From Saccharothrix sp. NRRL B-16314 (GTDB taxonomy: Bacteria; Actinomycetota; Actinomycetes; Mycobacteriales; Pseudonocardiaceae): a DNA stretch of 64,000 bases. The notes beneath the pieces were generated by a model that was not told where the DNA came from, did no database searches, and saw only the letters and a list, made by a program, of their open reading frames with translations. How positions within the stretch are numbered: position 1 is the first letter of the stretch; each line of letters opens with the position of its first letter. Made by a program: the position numbers and the translations under genes. Shown one piece after another: positions 18,463 to 26,800 of the stretch. The stretch lies in NCBI RefSeq assembly GCF_000716595.1, contig NZ_JNXC01000011.1, forward strand, positions 1 to 64,000, written 5' to 3'.

Positions 18463-19384
18463 CAAATGGGTCACCGCGCTCGCCCCCGCCGTGTGGGGCA
18501 CGACCTACTTCGTCACCACCGAGTACCTGCCACCGGACCGGCCACTGCTGGCCGGGCTGCTGCGGGCGCTGCCCGCCGGGTTGCTGCTGGTCGCGATCAC
18601 GCGGCAGCTGCCGCGCGGCGACTGGTGGTGGCGGTCGCTGGTGCTCGGCGCGCTCAACATCGGCGTGTTCCTGCCGCTGCTGTTCCTCGCCGCGTACCGG
18701 CTGCCGGGCGGTGTTGCGGCGACGGTCGGCGCGGTGCAGCCGTTGGTGGTGGCCGGGTTGGCGACGTTGTTGCTCGGGCAGCGGATGACGACGCGCACGG
18801 CGCTCGCCGCCATCGCGGGCATCGTCGGCGTCGCGCTGCTGGTGCTGCGCGCCGACGCGCGGCTCGACGCGGTCGGAGTCGCGGCGGCGCTCGGCGGTGC
18901 CGTGGCGATGGCGACCGGTGTCGTGCTGAGCAAGCGCTGGACCTCGCCCGCGCCGCTGCTGGCCGTCACCGGGTGGCAGCTCGTCGCGGGCGGCGTGGTG
19001 CTGCTGCCGGTGACGCTGCTGTTCGAAGGCCTGCCACCGGCGCTCACGGCGACGAACGTCGGCGGCTTCGCCTACTTGGGGATCATCGGCGGGGCGCTCA
19101 CGTACGCCCTGTGGTTCCGCGGCATCCGGCTGTTGCAGGCCACCCAGGTCACGTTCCTCGGCCTGCTGAGCCCGGTCGTCGCCACGCTCGTCGGCTGGTT
19201 GGCGCTCGACCAGGGGCTGACCGCGTTGCAGGTGCTCGGCGCGGTGGTCGTGCTCGGCGCGCTCGTCGTCGCCCAACGGCAGACCACCCAACGGCAGACC
19301 AGCCAGGGGAAGACCACCCAAGGGGAAGCAGTGGAGCAGAAGGGGGAAAGCCATGCGGATCACCGTGTTCGGAGCCTTCGGTAG
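18455..19384 (+). CDS. EamA/DMT-family exporter
   Basis: A 309-residue membrane protein with ten hydrophobic helices in the 5+5 arrangement of drug/metabolite transporters: ALAPAVWGTTYFVTTEYLPP at the start, GGVAATVGAVQPLVVAGLATLL in the first half and GALTYALWFRGIRLLQATQVTFLGLLSPVVATLVGWL in the second. The C-terminal tail is hydrophilic and repetitive (QRQT, SQGKT, TQGE) and overlaps the next gene by 32 bases. The GTG start sits inside a MarR-type operator. Export substrate unknown. Confidence 0.88.
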   Translation: MLSKWVTALAPAVWGTTYFVTTEYLPPDRPLLAGLLRALPAGLLLVAITRQLPRGDWWWRSLVLGALNIGVFLPLLFLAAYRLPGGVAATVGAVQPLVVAGLATLLLGQRMTTRTALAAIAGIVGVALLVLRADARLDAVGVAAALGGAVAMATGVVLSKRWTSPAPLLAVTGWQLVAGGVVLLPVTLLFEGLPPALTATNVGGFAYLGIIGGALTYALWFRGIRLLQATQVTFLGLLSPVVATLVGWLALDQGLTALQVLGAVVVLGALVVAQRQTTQRQTSQGKTTQGEAVEQKGESHADHRVRSLR

Positions 19385-19946
19385 CGTCGGCCGCCGGGTG
19401 GTGGAGGAGGCACGGCGGCGCGGTCACGACGTCACGCCCGTCAGCCGCAGGCCCGGTCCGGGCAGCGAGGTCGGTGACGCGCGGGTCGTCGCGGACGTGG
19501 TGCGGCTCAGCGCGGGTCGTGACCTGGTGATCAGCGCGACCCGCCCGGCGGACGGGCAGGAGGGTGAACTGGTGGAGGCCACCAGGGGGTTGCTCGCCGG
19601 GGTCGCGGAGACCGGGGTGCGGCTGCTGGCCGTCGGCGGGGCGGCCACCCTCGTCACCCCCGAGGGCCACACGGTCGAGGAAGCGCCCGACTTCCCGGAC
19701 GTGTTGAAGCCGATCGCGCGGGCGTGCGCCGAGCAGTTGGCGGTGTACCGGGCCGATCCCGTCGCCGACTGGACGTACCTCAGCCCGCCGGCGGTGCTGG
19801 AGCCGGGCGAGCGGACCGGCGTGTTCCGGGTCGGCGGCGACGAGCAGGTCGGGTCAACGATCTCGGTCGAGGACCTGGCGGTGGCGCTGCTCGACGAGGC
19901 CGAAACGCCCAAGCACCAACGGATGCGGTTCACCGTCGGGTACTGA
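19353..19946 (+). CDS. NAD(P)H-binding atypical SDR protein
   Basis: A 197-residue Rossmann protein beginning MRITVFGAFGSVGRRVVEEARRRGH, a GxxGxxG cofactor motif. LLAVGGAATLV and DWTYLSPPAVLEPGERTG follow, as in YwnB/NAD(P)-binding oxidoreductases of the atypical SDR group. It is translated from an AAGGGGGAAAG ribosome site within the end of the EamA gene, so it belongs to the same MarR-controlled operon. Substrate unknown. Confidence 0.9.
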   Translation: MRITVFGAFGSVGRRVVEEARRRGHDVTPVSRRPGPGSEVGDARVVADVVRLSAGRDLVISATRPADGQEGELVEATRGLLAGVAETGVRLLAVGGAATLVTPEGHTVEEAPDFPDVLKPIARACAEQLAVYRADPVADWTYLSPPAVLEPGERTGVFRVGGDEQVGSTISVEDLAVALLDEAETPKHQRMRFTVGY

Positions 19947-19955
19947 CGGAGGCAC

Positions 19956-19992
19956 AAAAAAAGGGGGCGGGCCCGCACGCAGGCCCGCCCCC
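19956..19992 (-). terminator. Rho-independent terminator
   Basis: An 11-bp GC stem (19963-19973 with 19982-19992), 8-base loop, and a run of seven A at 19956-19962, which is a U tract for minus-strand transcripts. It serves the GH3 gene and, as a hairpin, the convergent SDR gene. Confidence 0.8.
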
Positions 19993-20003
19993 GTCCGATC
20001 AGA

Positions 20004-22607
20004 TCAGCCCAGCTCGGCGCACGTCCTGGCGTCCGGGTCGGCCGCCGCCTTCGGCACCCACCGCACGTTCGCGAACGAAGCCTGGAACGGGGCGTCCGTG
20101 TACACGAGGAACGGCGTGTTCACGTTCTCCAGGTCCAGCCCGCCCGCCGCGAAGCACGAGATCGGGATCTTCACCGTCGACTTCACGCCCGTCGGCAGCC
20201 CGGTGAACACCCCGGTCGCGTTGACCTCGGCGAAGCACGGGTACTGGCAGTGCGCGCTCACCACGGTCCGGGCGGTCGGCGCCTGGTGCACGATCACGTC
20301 GAACACCAGCGCCGCGTTGGCGTTGAGGTACCCGCGCAGGTCGGTGCCGCCGGCCGGGTTCTGCGCGTAGACCTGGCCCGGACCGGTGCCGGTCCACGTC
20401 GTCTTCATCGCGTCGCCCTGCACGTTCACGTCCGCCGGCACGACGTTGATCTCGCTGTGCGCGGCCTCGCCGTCGGGGCCGAGCTCGGTGCCGCCCCAGT
20501 TCTCCGGCGAGCCGATGGCGCTGCGGTACGGCGCGACGTCCGTCCGCACGTGGACCTCCAGGTCCTCGGTCGCCGTGCCACCACCGCCGCCGCCGGAGCA
20601 GCCGAACTCGGGCGCCGTCTCGTCGAGCCGGCCGACGTCACCGGTCTGGTCGGCGCGCAGGCCGTAACCCGGCTTGAAGAGCGGGTCGCCGTCCGCGTCC
20701 AACGGGGTCTGGCACGCGCTGCGCGGCCACGAGAACGACAGCTTGCCGGTGAACCCGGCCTTGGTGTGCCTGCCCCGGACCAGCAGGTCCGCCACGCCAC
20801 CGCCCTCGGTGCCGGGCAGCCACGCCGCCACGAACGCGTCCGAGCGGTTCAGCTCCTTGTTGACGTGCAGCGGACGGCCCGACACGTACACCGTGACGAC
20901 CGGCGCGCCCTTGCCGCTGACCTTGTCCAGCACGGCGAGGTCGTTCGGGTACAGCTTCGCCGCCTCCAGCGAGCGCTTGCCGATGTCGCCGACGCCCTCC
21001 GCGTACGGGGTCTCGCCGATCACCGCGACCACCGCGTCGAACCCGGCCGGGTCGACGTCGCCGGTCTCGCTGAACACGACGTTGTCCGCGCCCAGCGCTT
21101 CCCGCAGACCACCGAGGACGGTGGTGCCGTTGGGGAAGTCGGCGTTGGTGTTGCCGGTGCCCTGCCAGCTCAGCGTCCAGCCGCCGGTCTGGTTCTGCAG
21201 GCTGTCCGCGCTCTTGCCGACGACCAGCACCTTCGACGTCGGCGCGAGCGGCAGCACCCGGTTGTCGTTCTTCAGCAGCACCTGCGACTTGCGCACCGCC
21301 TCGCGGGCGAGCTCGCGCGCCTCCAGGGCGTCGGCCGAACCGGCGTCCTCGCGCTGCGACGGCTTCACGCCGTCCAGCACGCCCGAGCGGACCTTGACGC
21401 GCAGGATGCGGGTCACCGCGTCGTCGATCCTCGCCATCGGGATCTGGCCGGCCTCGACCTGCGCGACCGTGTTGGCGATGAACGCCTTCCACTCGTTCGG
21501 CACCATCACGACGTCGATGCCGGCGTTGATCGCCTGCGGGCAGCTCGCGTTGGTGCAGCCCGCGACCTGGCCGATGCCGTTCCAGTCCGACACGACCAGG
21601 CCGTCGAAGCCCATCTTGCCCTTGAGGATGTCGTTCACCGCGAGCTTGCTGCCGTGCAGCTTGCCCTCGCCGATGCCCTGCTCCTCGTTGGTCCAGCTGT
21701 TGAACGACACCATCACGGTCTGCGCGCCGGCCGCCAGCGCGCCGTAGTAGCCCTGGCCGTGCACGTTGATCATCTCGGCCTCGGTGGCCGGGTTGACGCC
21801 CTGGTCCTTGCCGCCGGTCGTGCCGCCGTCACCGATGAAGTGCTTGGCGGTGGCGAGCACGTCCACCCGGTTGCGGCTCTTGCCCTGGAGACCCGCGACG
21901 GCCTCGTAGCCGTAGGCGCGGGTGATCCGCGGGTCCTCGGAGAAGCCCTCGTACGTGCGGCCCCACCGGTCGTCCAGCGGCACGGCCAGCGTCGGCGCGA
22001 ACGCCCAGTCCTGGCCGGTGGCGCGGATCTGCCGGGCGGTCGCCTTGCCGATGTCCCGGATCAGGCACGGGTCCTGCGCCGCGCCGAGGCCGATGTTGTG
22101 CGGGAAGACCGTCGTGCCGTACACGTTGTTGTTGCCGTGCACCGCGTCGATGCCCCAGAGCACCGGCACCTGCGTGCGGCTGGTCTTGGAGGCGTCCCAG
22201 TAGGCGTCGGCGAGGGCCAGCCACGCCTCGGGTGCGGCGTGCTTGTCCCGGTTCGGCCAGGAGCCGCCGCCGTTGAGCACGGAGCCGATGCCGTACTCGC
22301 GCACCTCGTCCGGGGTGATCGCGCCGATCTCGGGCTGGGTCATCTGGCCGACCTTCTCGGCCAGTGTCATGCCGGCGAGGATGCCCGCGATCCGCCGTTC
22401 GTCGCTCGGCTTGGGCTTGACCCGGCTGTCGACCTTCGGCCAGTCGGCCAGTTCGGGGAGCTCGTCCTCGATCCGGGCGCAGCCGTGGTCCTTGTTCGGC
22501 TCACCGATGACGGGCTGGGTCGACTCCTCGGAGGACGCGACGCCTCCGGTGATGAGGCCGGCGGCGAGCACCGCGGCAAGCGCGGCGCTCAAGGTTCTGC
22601 GGGACAT
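20004..22607 (-). CDS. Secreted GH3 exo-beta-glucosidase (ExoP type)
   Basis: An 867-residue secreted glycoside hydrolase with a signal peptide at residues 1-25. The GH3 N-domain has MTLAEKVGQMTQPE, the substrate segment VLATAKHFIGDGGT and the catalytic nucleophile Asp341 in GLVVSDWNGIG. The C-domain contains KSQVLLKNDNRVLPL and WLPGTEGGGVADLL. A C-terminal galactose-binding-like ExoP domain follows a six-Gly linker. It would release glucose from cello- or laminari-oligosaccharides outside the cell. Imperfect CebR-like boxes upstream suggest control by cellobiose. The ATG at 22607 begins a clean signal peptide. Confidence 0.92.
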   Translation of the reverse strand: MSRRTLSAALAAVLAAGLITGGVASSEESTQPVIGEPNKDHGCARIEDELPELADWPKVDSRVKPKPSDERRIAGILAGMTLAEKVGQMTQPEIGAITPDEVREYGIGSVLNGGGSWPNRDKHAAPEAWLALADAYWDASKTSRTQVPVLWGIDAVHGNNNVYGTTVFPHNIGLGAAQDPCLIRDIGKATARQIRATGQDWAFAPTLAVPLDDRWGRTYEGFSEDPRITRAYGYEAVAGLQGKSRNRVDVLATAKHFIGDGGTTGGKDQGVNPATEAEMINVHGQGYYGALAAGAQTVMVSFNSWTNEEQGIGEGKLHGSKLAVNDILKGKMGFDGLVVSDWNGIGQVAGCTNASCPQAINAGIDVVMVPNEWKAFIANTVAQVEAGQIPMARIDDAVTRILRVKVRSGVLDGVKPSQREDAGSADALEARELAREAVRKSQVLLKNDNRVLPLAPTSKVLVVGKSADSLQNQTGGWTLSWQGTGNTNADFPNGTTVLGGLREALGADNVVFSETGDVDPAGFDAVVAVIGETPYAEGVGDIGKRSLEAAKLYPNDLAVLDKVSGKGAPVVTVYVSGRPLHVNKELNRSDAFVAAWLPGTEGGGVADLLVRGRHTKAGFTGKLSFSWPRSACQTPLDADGDPLFKPGYGLRADQTGDVGRLDETAPEFGCSGGGGGGTATEDLEVHVRTDVAPYRSAIGSPENWGGTELGPDGEAAHSEINVVPADVNVQGDAMKTTWTGTGPGQVYAQNPAGGTDLRGYLNANAALVFDVIVHQAPTARTVVSAHCQYPCFAEVNATGVFTGLPTGVKSTVKIPISCFAAGGLDLENVNTPFLVYTDAPFQASFANVRWVPKAAADPDARTCAELG

Positions 22608-22686
22608 CGGCGGTTCCGTTCGTCTGCGTGCGACGGCTGTGTCGCGCCCGATCCTCGTTACCTCACCCATCCGGGTCAAGGTTTCC

Positions 22687-22702
22687 GTGGGAGCGCTTCC
22701 GC
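22687..22702 (-). promoter_or_regulatory. LacI-type operator upstream of GH3
   Basis: TGGGAGCGCTTCCG (22688-22701) matches 12 of 14 positions of the CebR-box core. It lies just upstream of a minus-strand TTGACC (22673-22678) that could be the -35 of the GH3 gene. Confidence 0.5.
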
Positions 22703-22879
22703 GCAGGTAGGAGTTACGGTCGCGGCGCCGGTTACGGTACCGACCGGGCGGTCGCCGGCACCTGCGGAACGATCTTCGGAGGGGCGTCGGTGGACGGCGT
22801 TCTCCGCAGTTGCGCCCCCGCACCGCCGACGTCGCCGTTGCCGCTGTTCAGAGGCGTGAACGGCGAGCCGGTCACATAC

Positions 22880-22894
22880 GGGAAAGCGCTTGCC
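22880..22894. promoter_or_regulatory. LacI-type dyad
   Basis: GGGAAAGCGCTTGCC is a near-palindrome centred on AGCGCT, the common core of LacI-family operators. It lies 273 bases upstream of the GH3 start. Which promoter it serves is not clear. Confidence 0.4.
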
Positions 22895-22923
22895 AGAGCG
22901 GGAAGCCTTGCGTTACGTTCCGA

Positions 22924-22939
22924 CTGGGAGCGGTCCCAG
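22924..22939. promoter_or_regulatory. CebR-like operator, one central mismatch
   Basis: CTGGGAGCGGTCCCAG differs from the perfect palindromes at 8595 and 31642 by one central base. It stands alone, about 200 bases before the sigma factor gene and 317 before the GH3 gene. Confidence 0.5.
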
Positions 22940-23136
22940 AACGGGGTTCGCACCAGTGGAACCCGCCAACGGCACCGACGTGGTCGGGCACGAGGCCAGA
23001 GCGCTCTGACCGGATGCCCTGGAGGTCTCAACGGCGAGACCTCCCCCGTCGGCGGCCCTTCCGCCGCAGCGCGTCGCCCGCCGCTGTCTAGCCTCCCGGA
23101 GGCAACACTCCACCGGCCGGCGGACACAAGTGGGAC

Positions 23137-23733
23137 ATGACGACCGAAGACCCTGACGACCGCATCCTGTGGTCACAGGCCGCGGCAGGGAGTGGACCCG
23201 CCTTCGGCGTGCTGTTCGACCGGCACGCCAAGGCGGTCTACAACCACTGCTTCCGGCTGACCGCGTCGTGGGCAGCCGCCGAGGACCACCTCCAGAACAC
23301 GTTCCTGGTGGCCTGGCGCAAGCGGGACCGGCTGCGACTGGAGCACGACTCCGCCCTGCCGTGGCTGCTGGCCGTGGCCACGAACGTGGTGCGCAGCGAA
23401 CGGCGTACGTTCACGCGGCGGCTGCGGCTGTTCCGCAAGGTGCCGGTGGAGACCTCGGTCCCCGACCACGCCGACCACGTCGCCGAACTGGTCGACGACC
23501 AGCGGCGGATGGCGCAGCTCCTGGCCGCCGTGGAGGAACTGCCGCGCAACGAACGCGAAGCGCTCGCGCTGTGCGTGTGGTCCGGCGTGTCCTACGCGGA
23601 CGCCGCCGGCGCGCTCGGGATCGCCGAGGGGAGCGTCCGGGCCAGGGTCAGCAAGGCGAAAGCGCGGCTGAGCCGCAAGTTCGGCCCACCACCGGTCGTC
23701 GCCGCTCCCGCACTCTCCCTGGAGGACCATTGA
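23137..23733 (+). CDS. ECF-type RNA polymerase sigma factor
   Basis: A 198-residue sigma-70 family protein. Region 2 spans about residues 20-90 (FGVLFDRHAKAVYNHCFRLT, AAEDHLQNTFLVAWRKRDRL, WLLAVATNVVRSERR). Region 4 spans about 125-180 (AVEELPRNEREALALCVWSGVSYADAAGALGIAEGSVRARVSKAKARL). It would direct transcription of a small regulon. The next gene begins within its stop codon and encodes a membrane-anchored extracellular protein, the usual place for an anti-sigma partner. Confidence 0.92.
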   Translation: MTTEDPDDRILWSQAAAGSGPAFGVLFDRHAKAVYNHCFRLTASWAAAEDHLQNTFLVAWRKRDRLRLEHDSALPWLLAVATNVVRSERRTFTRRLRLFRKVPVETSVPDHADHVAELVDDQRRMAQLLAAVEELPRNEREALALCVWSGVSYADAAGALGIAEGSVRARVSKAKARLSRKFGPPPVVAAPALSLEDH

Positions 23734-24623
23734 ACACGACACTCCCCCCGGACCGGGACGTTCCACCCCACCGCCGGGCACAGATCCGCTCGACGCTGGA
23801 GCACGAGGTGGGCCGGCGCCGTCGTTCCGCCCGGTTCGCTCCCCTGATGGCCGCCGGCGTCGCGACCGCGGCGGTGATCGCGCTGGTCGCGGTCGTCTCG
23901 CCGTGGCAGACCCAGGACGGCGTCGACACCGCGGCGGCTACCACGAGCCCGTCCTTGCAGACGACCACGGCCGCGCCGGCGTCCACGCCGTCCGCGACGG
24001 CCCCGGTCCTCCCCGGCCTGTCACCGGAACGGATCGCCGAGATCGAGAAGGGCTGCGTGGACAGCACCCTCCGGCAGGGCAAGGCCACGCTGTACCAGCA
24101 CTTCACCGACGAGGTGGGCACCTTCGCGCTGCTCTACACCGACTCGGAGCAGTTGAGCTGCATCGTCGACGGACCCGCGATGCCCTACAACGCGAGCGGC
24201 GGAATGGTGTGGGACGCCGCGTGGCTGCCCGGCGCGCTCGCGCTCGACGAGCTCGGCTCGGGGAGCGGTGGTGCCAACGGCAAGGCCGAGTACGCGGGCC
24301 AGGCGGGCTACGACGTGGCGGCGGGACGGGTGACGGGTCAGGTCGCCAAGGTCGTGTTGCGCGTGGACGGGCAGTCGGCGGAGGCGCGGATCGCCAACGG
24401 CACGTTCGTGGCACGCATCGCGCACCCCGCCGACTGGGTGGCGCCGGAGGGGCAGGATCGGGCGGCCGAGGTCATGGCCTACGACGCGGGCGGCGGGTTG
24501 CTGGGGACGTGGCGCAACGACTGGGACCCCGGCAAGTGCTGGGTGCGCCCGGACGGGGTGATCGTCGCGGGCGCGCGCGACCTCGACCCGGCGACGTGCC
24601 TGCCGGCGGTGCCCTGGAAGTAG
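23730..24623 (+). CDS. Membrane-anchored protein, putative sigma-factor partner
   Basis: A 297-residue protein with a short basic cytoplasmic end (HRRAQIRSTLEHEVGRRRRSARF), one membrane helix (PLMAAGVATAAVIALVAVVS, about residues 45-64), a Thr/Ser/Pro-rich linker and an outer domain with four Cys residues. The layout resembles anti-sigma or sensor partners of ECF factors, but no zinc anti-sigma motif is visible, so the role is inferred from position. The TTG at 23730 overlaps the sigma stop (TTGA) and has GGAGGA close upstream, giving translational coupling. Confidence 0.75.
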   Translation: MNTTLPPDRDVPPHRRAQIRSTLEHEVGRRRRSARFAPLMAAGVATAAVIALVAVVSPWQTQDGVDTAAATTSPSLQTTTAAPASTPSATAPVLPGLSPERIAEIEKGCVDSTLRQGKATLYQHFTDEVGTFALLYTDSEQLSCIVDGPAMPYNASGGMVWDAAWLPGALALDELGSGSGGANGKAEYAGQAGYDVAAGRVTGQVAKVVLRVDGQSAEARIANGTFVARIAHPADWVAPEGQDRAAEVMAYDAGGGLLGTWRNDWDPGKCWVRPDGVIVAGARDLDPATCLPAVPWK

Positions 24624-24660
24624 CGGCCCGGGAGTAGCGGCCTGGAAAGTAGTGGTTGCC

Positions 24661-24694
24661 GGGGGTGCGTCCGCCAGGTCGGGGACGCACCCCC
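24661..24694. terminator. Hairpin terminator
   Basis: A 12-bp perfect stem (GGGGGTGCGTCC with 24683-24694) and 10-base loop, 37 bases after the stop of the sigma partner gene. Confidence 0.75.
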
Positions 24695-24771
24695 TCTGCG
24701 CGAGGAGGCCGAACCCGGCGGCCATAGCGAGAATGTAGGGCCGGCGTAGGCGGCGGTCCGACGCTGGTGCC

Positions 24772-25611
24772 ATGACCTCTCGCCTCAACCGCCGCGGGTT
24801 CCTGACCGCGGTTCCCTGCGCCGTGGCGGTCACCGCACTGGCACCCGGCACCGCCGGCGCGAGCACCGGCACCGCCGACATGGAGCTGGTGGTGCTGGCC
24901 GCGCAGCTGGACCCGGTGAAGGCCGACACCGGCATCACCACGGGCGCGGGTGCGAGCGTGCGACTGGTGGAAACCGCCCTCGCCGACCTGGGCTACCTGG
25001 CGCGGCAGTACGTCGACGGCCACTTCGGCACGTCGACCCGGTCGGCGTACGCGCGCTGGCAGGCCCACCTCGGGTACACGGGCCTGGCCGCCAACGGGCT
25101 CCCCGGCCGGACGTCGCTCACCACCCTGGCGAGCGGGCGGTTCCAGGTGACCCGGCTCATCACGCCCGGCGCGCGCACGACCTACCAGGGGTTCCCCTTC
25201 AACGCCCGCACGGTCGCCATGCTCCACGAGGCGGAGCGGCTGGCGGGTCGGCGGTTCGTGGTCGAGCAGGGCTCGTACTCGCCGGGGAACGACCCCACCT
25301 CCGCGGGCACCCACGACGGTGGTGGCGCGGTCGACATCGACGCGGAGGCGCTGACGACGGCGCAGCGGACCGCGGTGGTGACCGCGCTGCGCCGGGTGGG
25401 CTTCGCGGCCTGGCTGCGCAGCCCGAGCCAGGGCCAGTGGCCGTGGCACTTCCACGCCATCGCGGTCAACGACACCGACCTGTCCACCCCTGCCCAGGAC
25501 CAGGTCGGCGACTACTACCTCGGCCGCAACGGGCTCGCCGACAACGGCCCGGACAACGGGCCGAAGGTGCCCAAGGTGACCTGGGAAGGCTACCTCCGGG
25601 CCACTGCTTAA
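24772..25611 (+). CDS. Secreted peptidoglycan-binding, M15-like peptidase
   Basis: A 279-residue exported protein. The N-terminus NRRGFLTAVPCAVAVTALAPGTAGA looks like a Tat signal (Arg-Arg, hydrophobic core). A peptidoglycan-binding domain (about 60-115: VETALADLGYLARQYVDGHFGTSTRSAYARWQ) precedes a domain with zinc-type motifs THDGGGAVDID and WPWHFHAI, as in D-Ala-D-Ala carboxypeptidases of the M15 group. It probably trims peptidoglycan in the wall. Confidence 0.8.
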   Translation: MTSRLNRRGFLTAVPCAVAVTALAPGTAGASTGTADMELVVLAAQLDPVKADTGITTGAGASVRLVETALADLGYLARQYVDGHFGTSTRSAYARWQAHLGYTGLAANGLPGRTSLTTLASGRFQVTRLITPGARTTYQGFPFNARTVAMLHEAERLAGRRFVVEQGSYSPGNDPTSAGTHDGGGAVDIDAEALTTAQRTAVVTALRRVGFAAWLRSPSQGQWPWHFHAIAVNDTDLSTPAQDQVGDYYLGRNGLADNGPDNGPKVPKVTWEGYLRATA

Positions 25612-25873
25612 CCGTTACCTGAAGTGTGAGTGAACGTGAGTCCACTGTGTTCAGGCAGCCGTCGCCTTGCGGCGTCGGCGTTGGCCCGCACTGGTTGGTG
25701 CGGGGCTTCCCGTGGCGGTACCCGTTGCCCGCGTGGCGCGGGTCTGACGTGGGTTTCCAGCGGGCTCGTTTCGCGTCGCCCCGCGACTCGGGGAGGACGT
25801 CTCACGTTGCGCGAGCGCGGCGAGGTTGCGCGCGCGAGCAGTTCGTAACCCCTGCACCGGATTGGAAGCAAGC

Positions 25874-26743
25874 ATGCGGACACTGACGAGATGGCGGACC
25901 AAGGCCGTCGGCCTCGCCGCGGCGGTCCTCGTCGCGGGCGGCATCATCGCGTCGTCGACGACGACCGCCGCCGCGGCGTCACGGGACGGCATCTGCGACA
26001 GCGGCGAGTTCTGCTACTACTACAACAGCGACAACGCGGGGTCGATCTCGGACTTCGCCGGGTCGATCGCGGACTACGGCTCCACGCAGCCGGACTGCTA
26101 CGAGTTCAAGGGCGCGGGCAACGGCCAGGGCCTGTGCGTCAAGAACAACGCGGCGTCGGTGTGGAACCGCAGCTCGGCGAAGGTGCGCGTCTACTACAAC
26201 TCGAACTACGGCGGCGCCTACCAGGACTTCGCGTCGGGTGCGAAGGGCAACCTCAACTCGACGCTGAAGAACAACAACGCCTCGCACAAGTTCAACCCGG
26301 GCACGACCGGCCAGTTCTGGCTGCCGTTCCCGTGCGGCGAGACGTGGGAGGCGGGCACCCGCACCAGCCACAGCCCGGCCAACGCGGTCGACTTCAACCA
26401 CTACCCGGACGACCTCGGCTGGAAGGTCTACTCGTCGGCGCCCGGCACGGTGGCCACGGTCGGCAACACGGGCAGCACGTCCTACGGCCGCTACATCGTG
26501 ATCAGCCACGGCGGCGGGTGGCAGACGCTCTACGCGCACCTGAGCTCGCAGGACGTCTCCGTCGGCCAGAGCGTGTCGGAGAAGACGTTCATCGGCCGGG
26601 TCGGCAGCACCGGTGGATCGACCGGACCGCACCTGCACTACGAGCAGAAGTACAACGGCTCGGCGGTGAAGGCGACGTTCCGCGACGGCAACCCCTACTA
26701 CTGGGGCAAGGTCAACCTGTCGCGCAAGACCAACTGCCCCTGA
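25874..26743 (+). CDS. Secreted M23 peptidase with I36/crystallin-like N-domain
   Basis: A 289-residue exported protein with a signal peptide over residues 1-36. An I36-like domain spans about 39-140, with ICDSGEFCYYYN and Cys pairs. A M23 (LytM) zinc endopeptidase domain spans about 145-280: His166 and Asp173 in HSPANAVD, and His253-Leu-His255. M23 enzymes cut peptide cross-bridges in peptidoglycan. Joining an inhibitor-type domain to a peptidase is notable; the I36 domain may bind wall or act in cis. The ATG at 25874 has GGAAG upstream. Confidence 0.88.
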   Translation: MRTLTRWRTKAVGLAAAVLVAGGIIASSTTTAAAASRDGICDSGEFCYYYNSDNAGSISDFAGSIADYGSTQPDCYEFKGAGNGQGLCVKNNAASVWNRSSAKVRVYYNSNYGGAYQDFASGAKGNLNSTLKNNNASHKFNPGTTGQFWLPFPCGETWEAGTRTSHSPANAVDFNHYPDDLGWKVYSSAPGTVATVGNTGSTSYGRYIVISHGGGWQTLYAHLSSQDVSVGQSVSEKTFIGRVGSTGGSTGPHLHYEQKYNGSAVKATFRDGNPYYWGKVNLSRKTNCP

Positions 26744-26758
26744 CCTGACCAGCCCGGT

Positions 26759-26799
26759 CGGAACGGGCCGCCGTGCGCCGAGCGCGGCGGCCCGTTCCG
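26759..26799. terminator. Bidirectional hairpin terminator
   Basis: A 15-bp perfect stem (CGGAACGGGCCGCCG with 26785-26799) and an 11-base loop lie between the convergent M23 and SARP genes. Confidence 0.85.
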
Positions 26800-26800
26800 C

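Larger units (their letters stand above)
22703..23136. other. Gap between divergent GH3 and sigma factor genes
   Basis: About 430 bases with no supported gene. It holds two more LacI-type dyads, at 22880-22894 and 22924-22939, and a possible plus-strand -10 (TACGTT, 22915-22920) just before the second. Confidence 0.5.
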
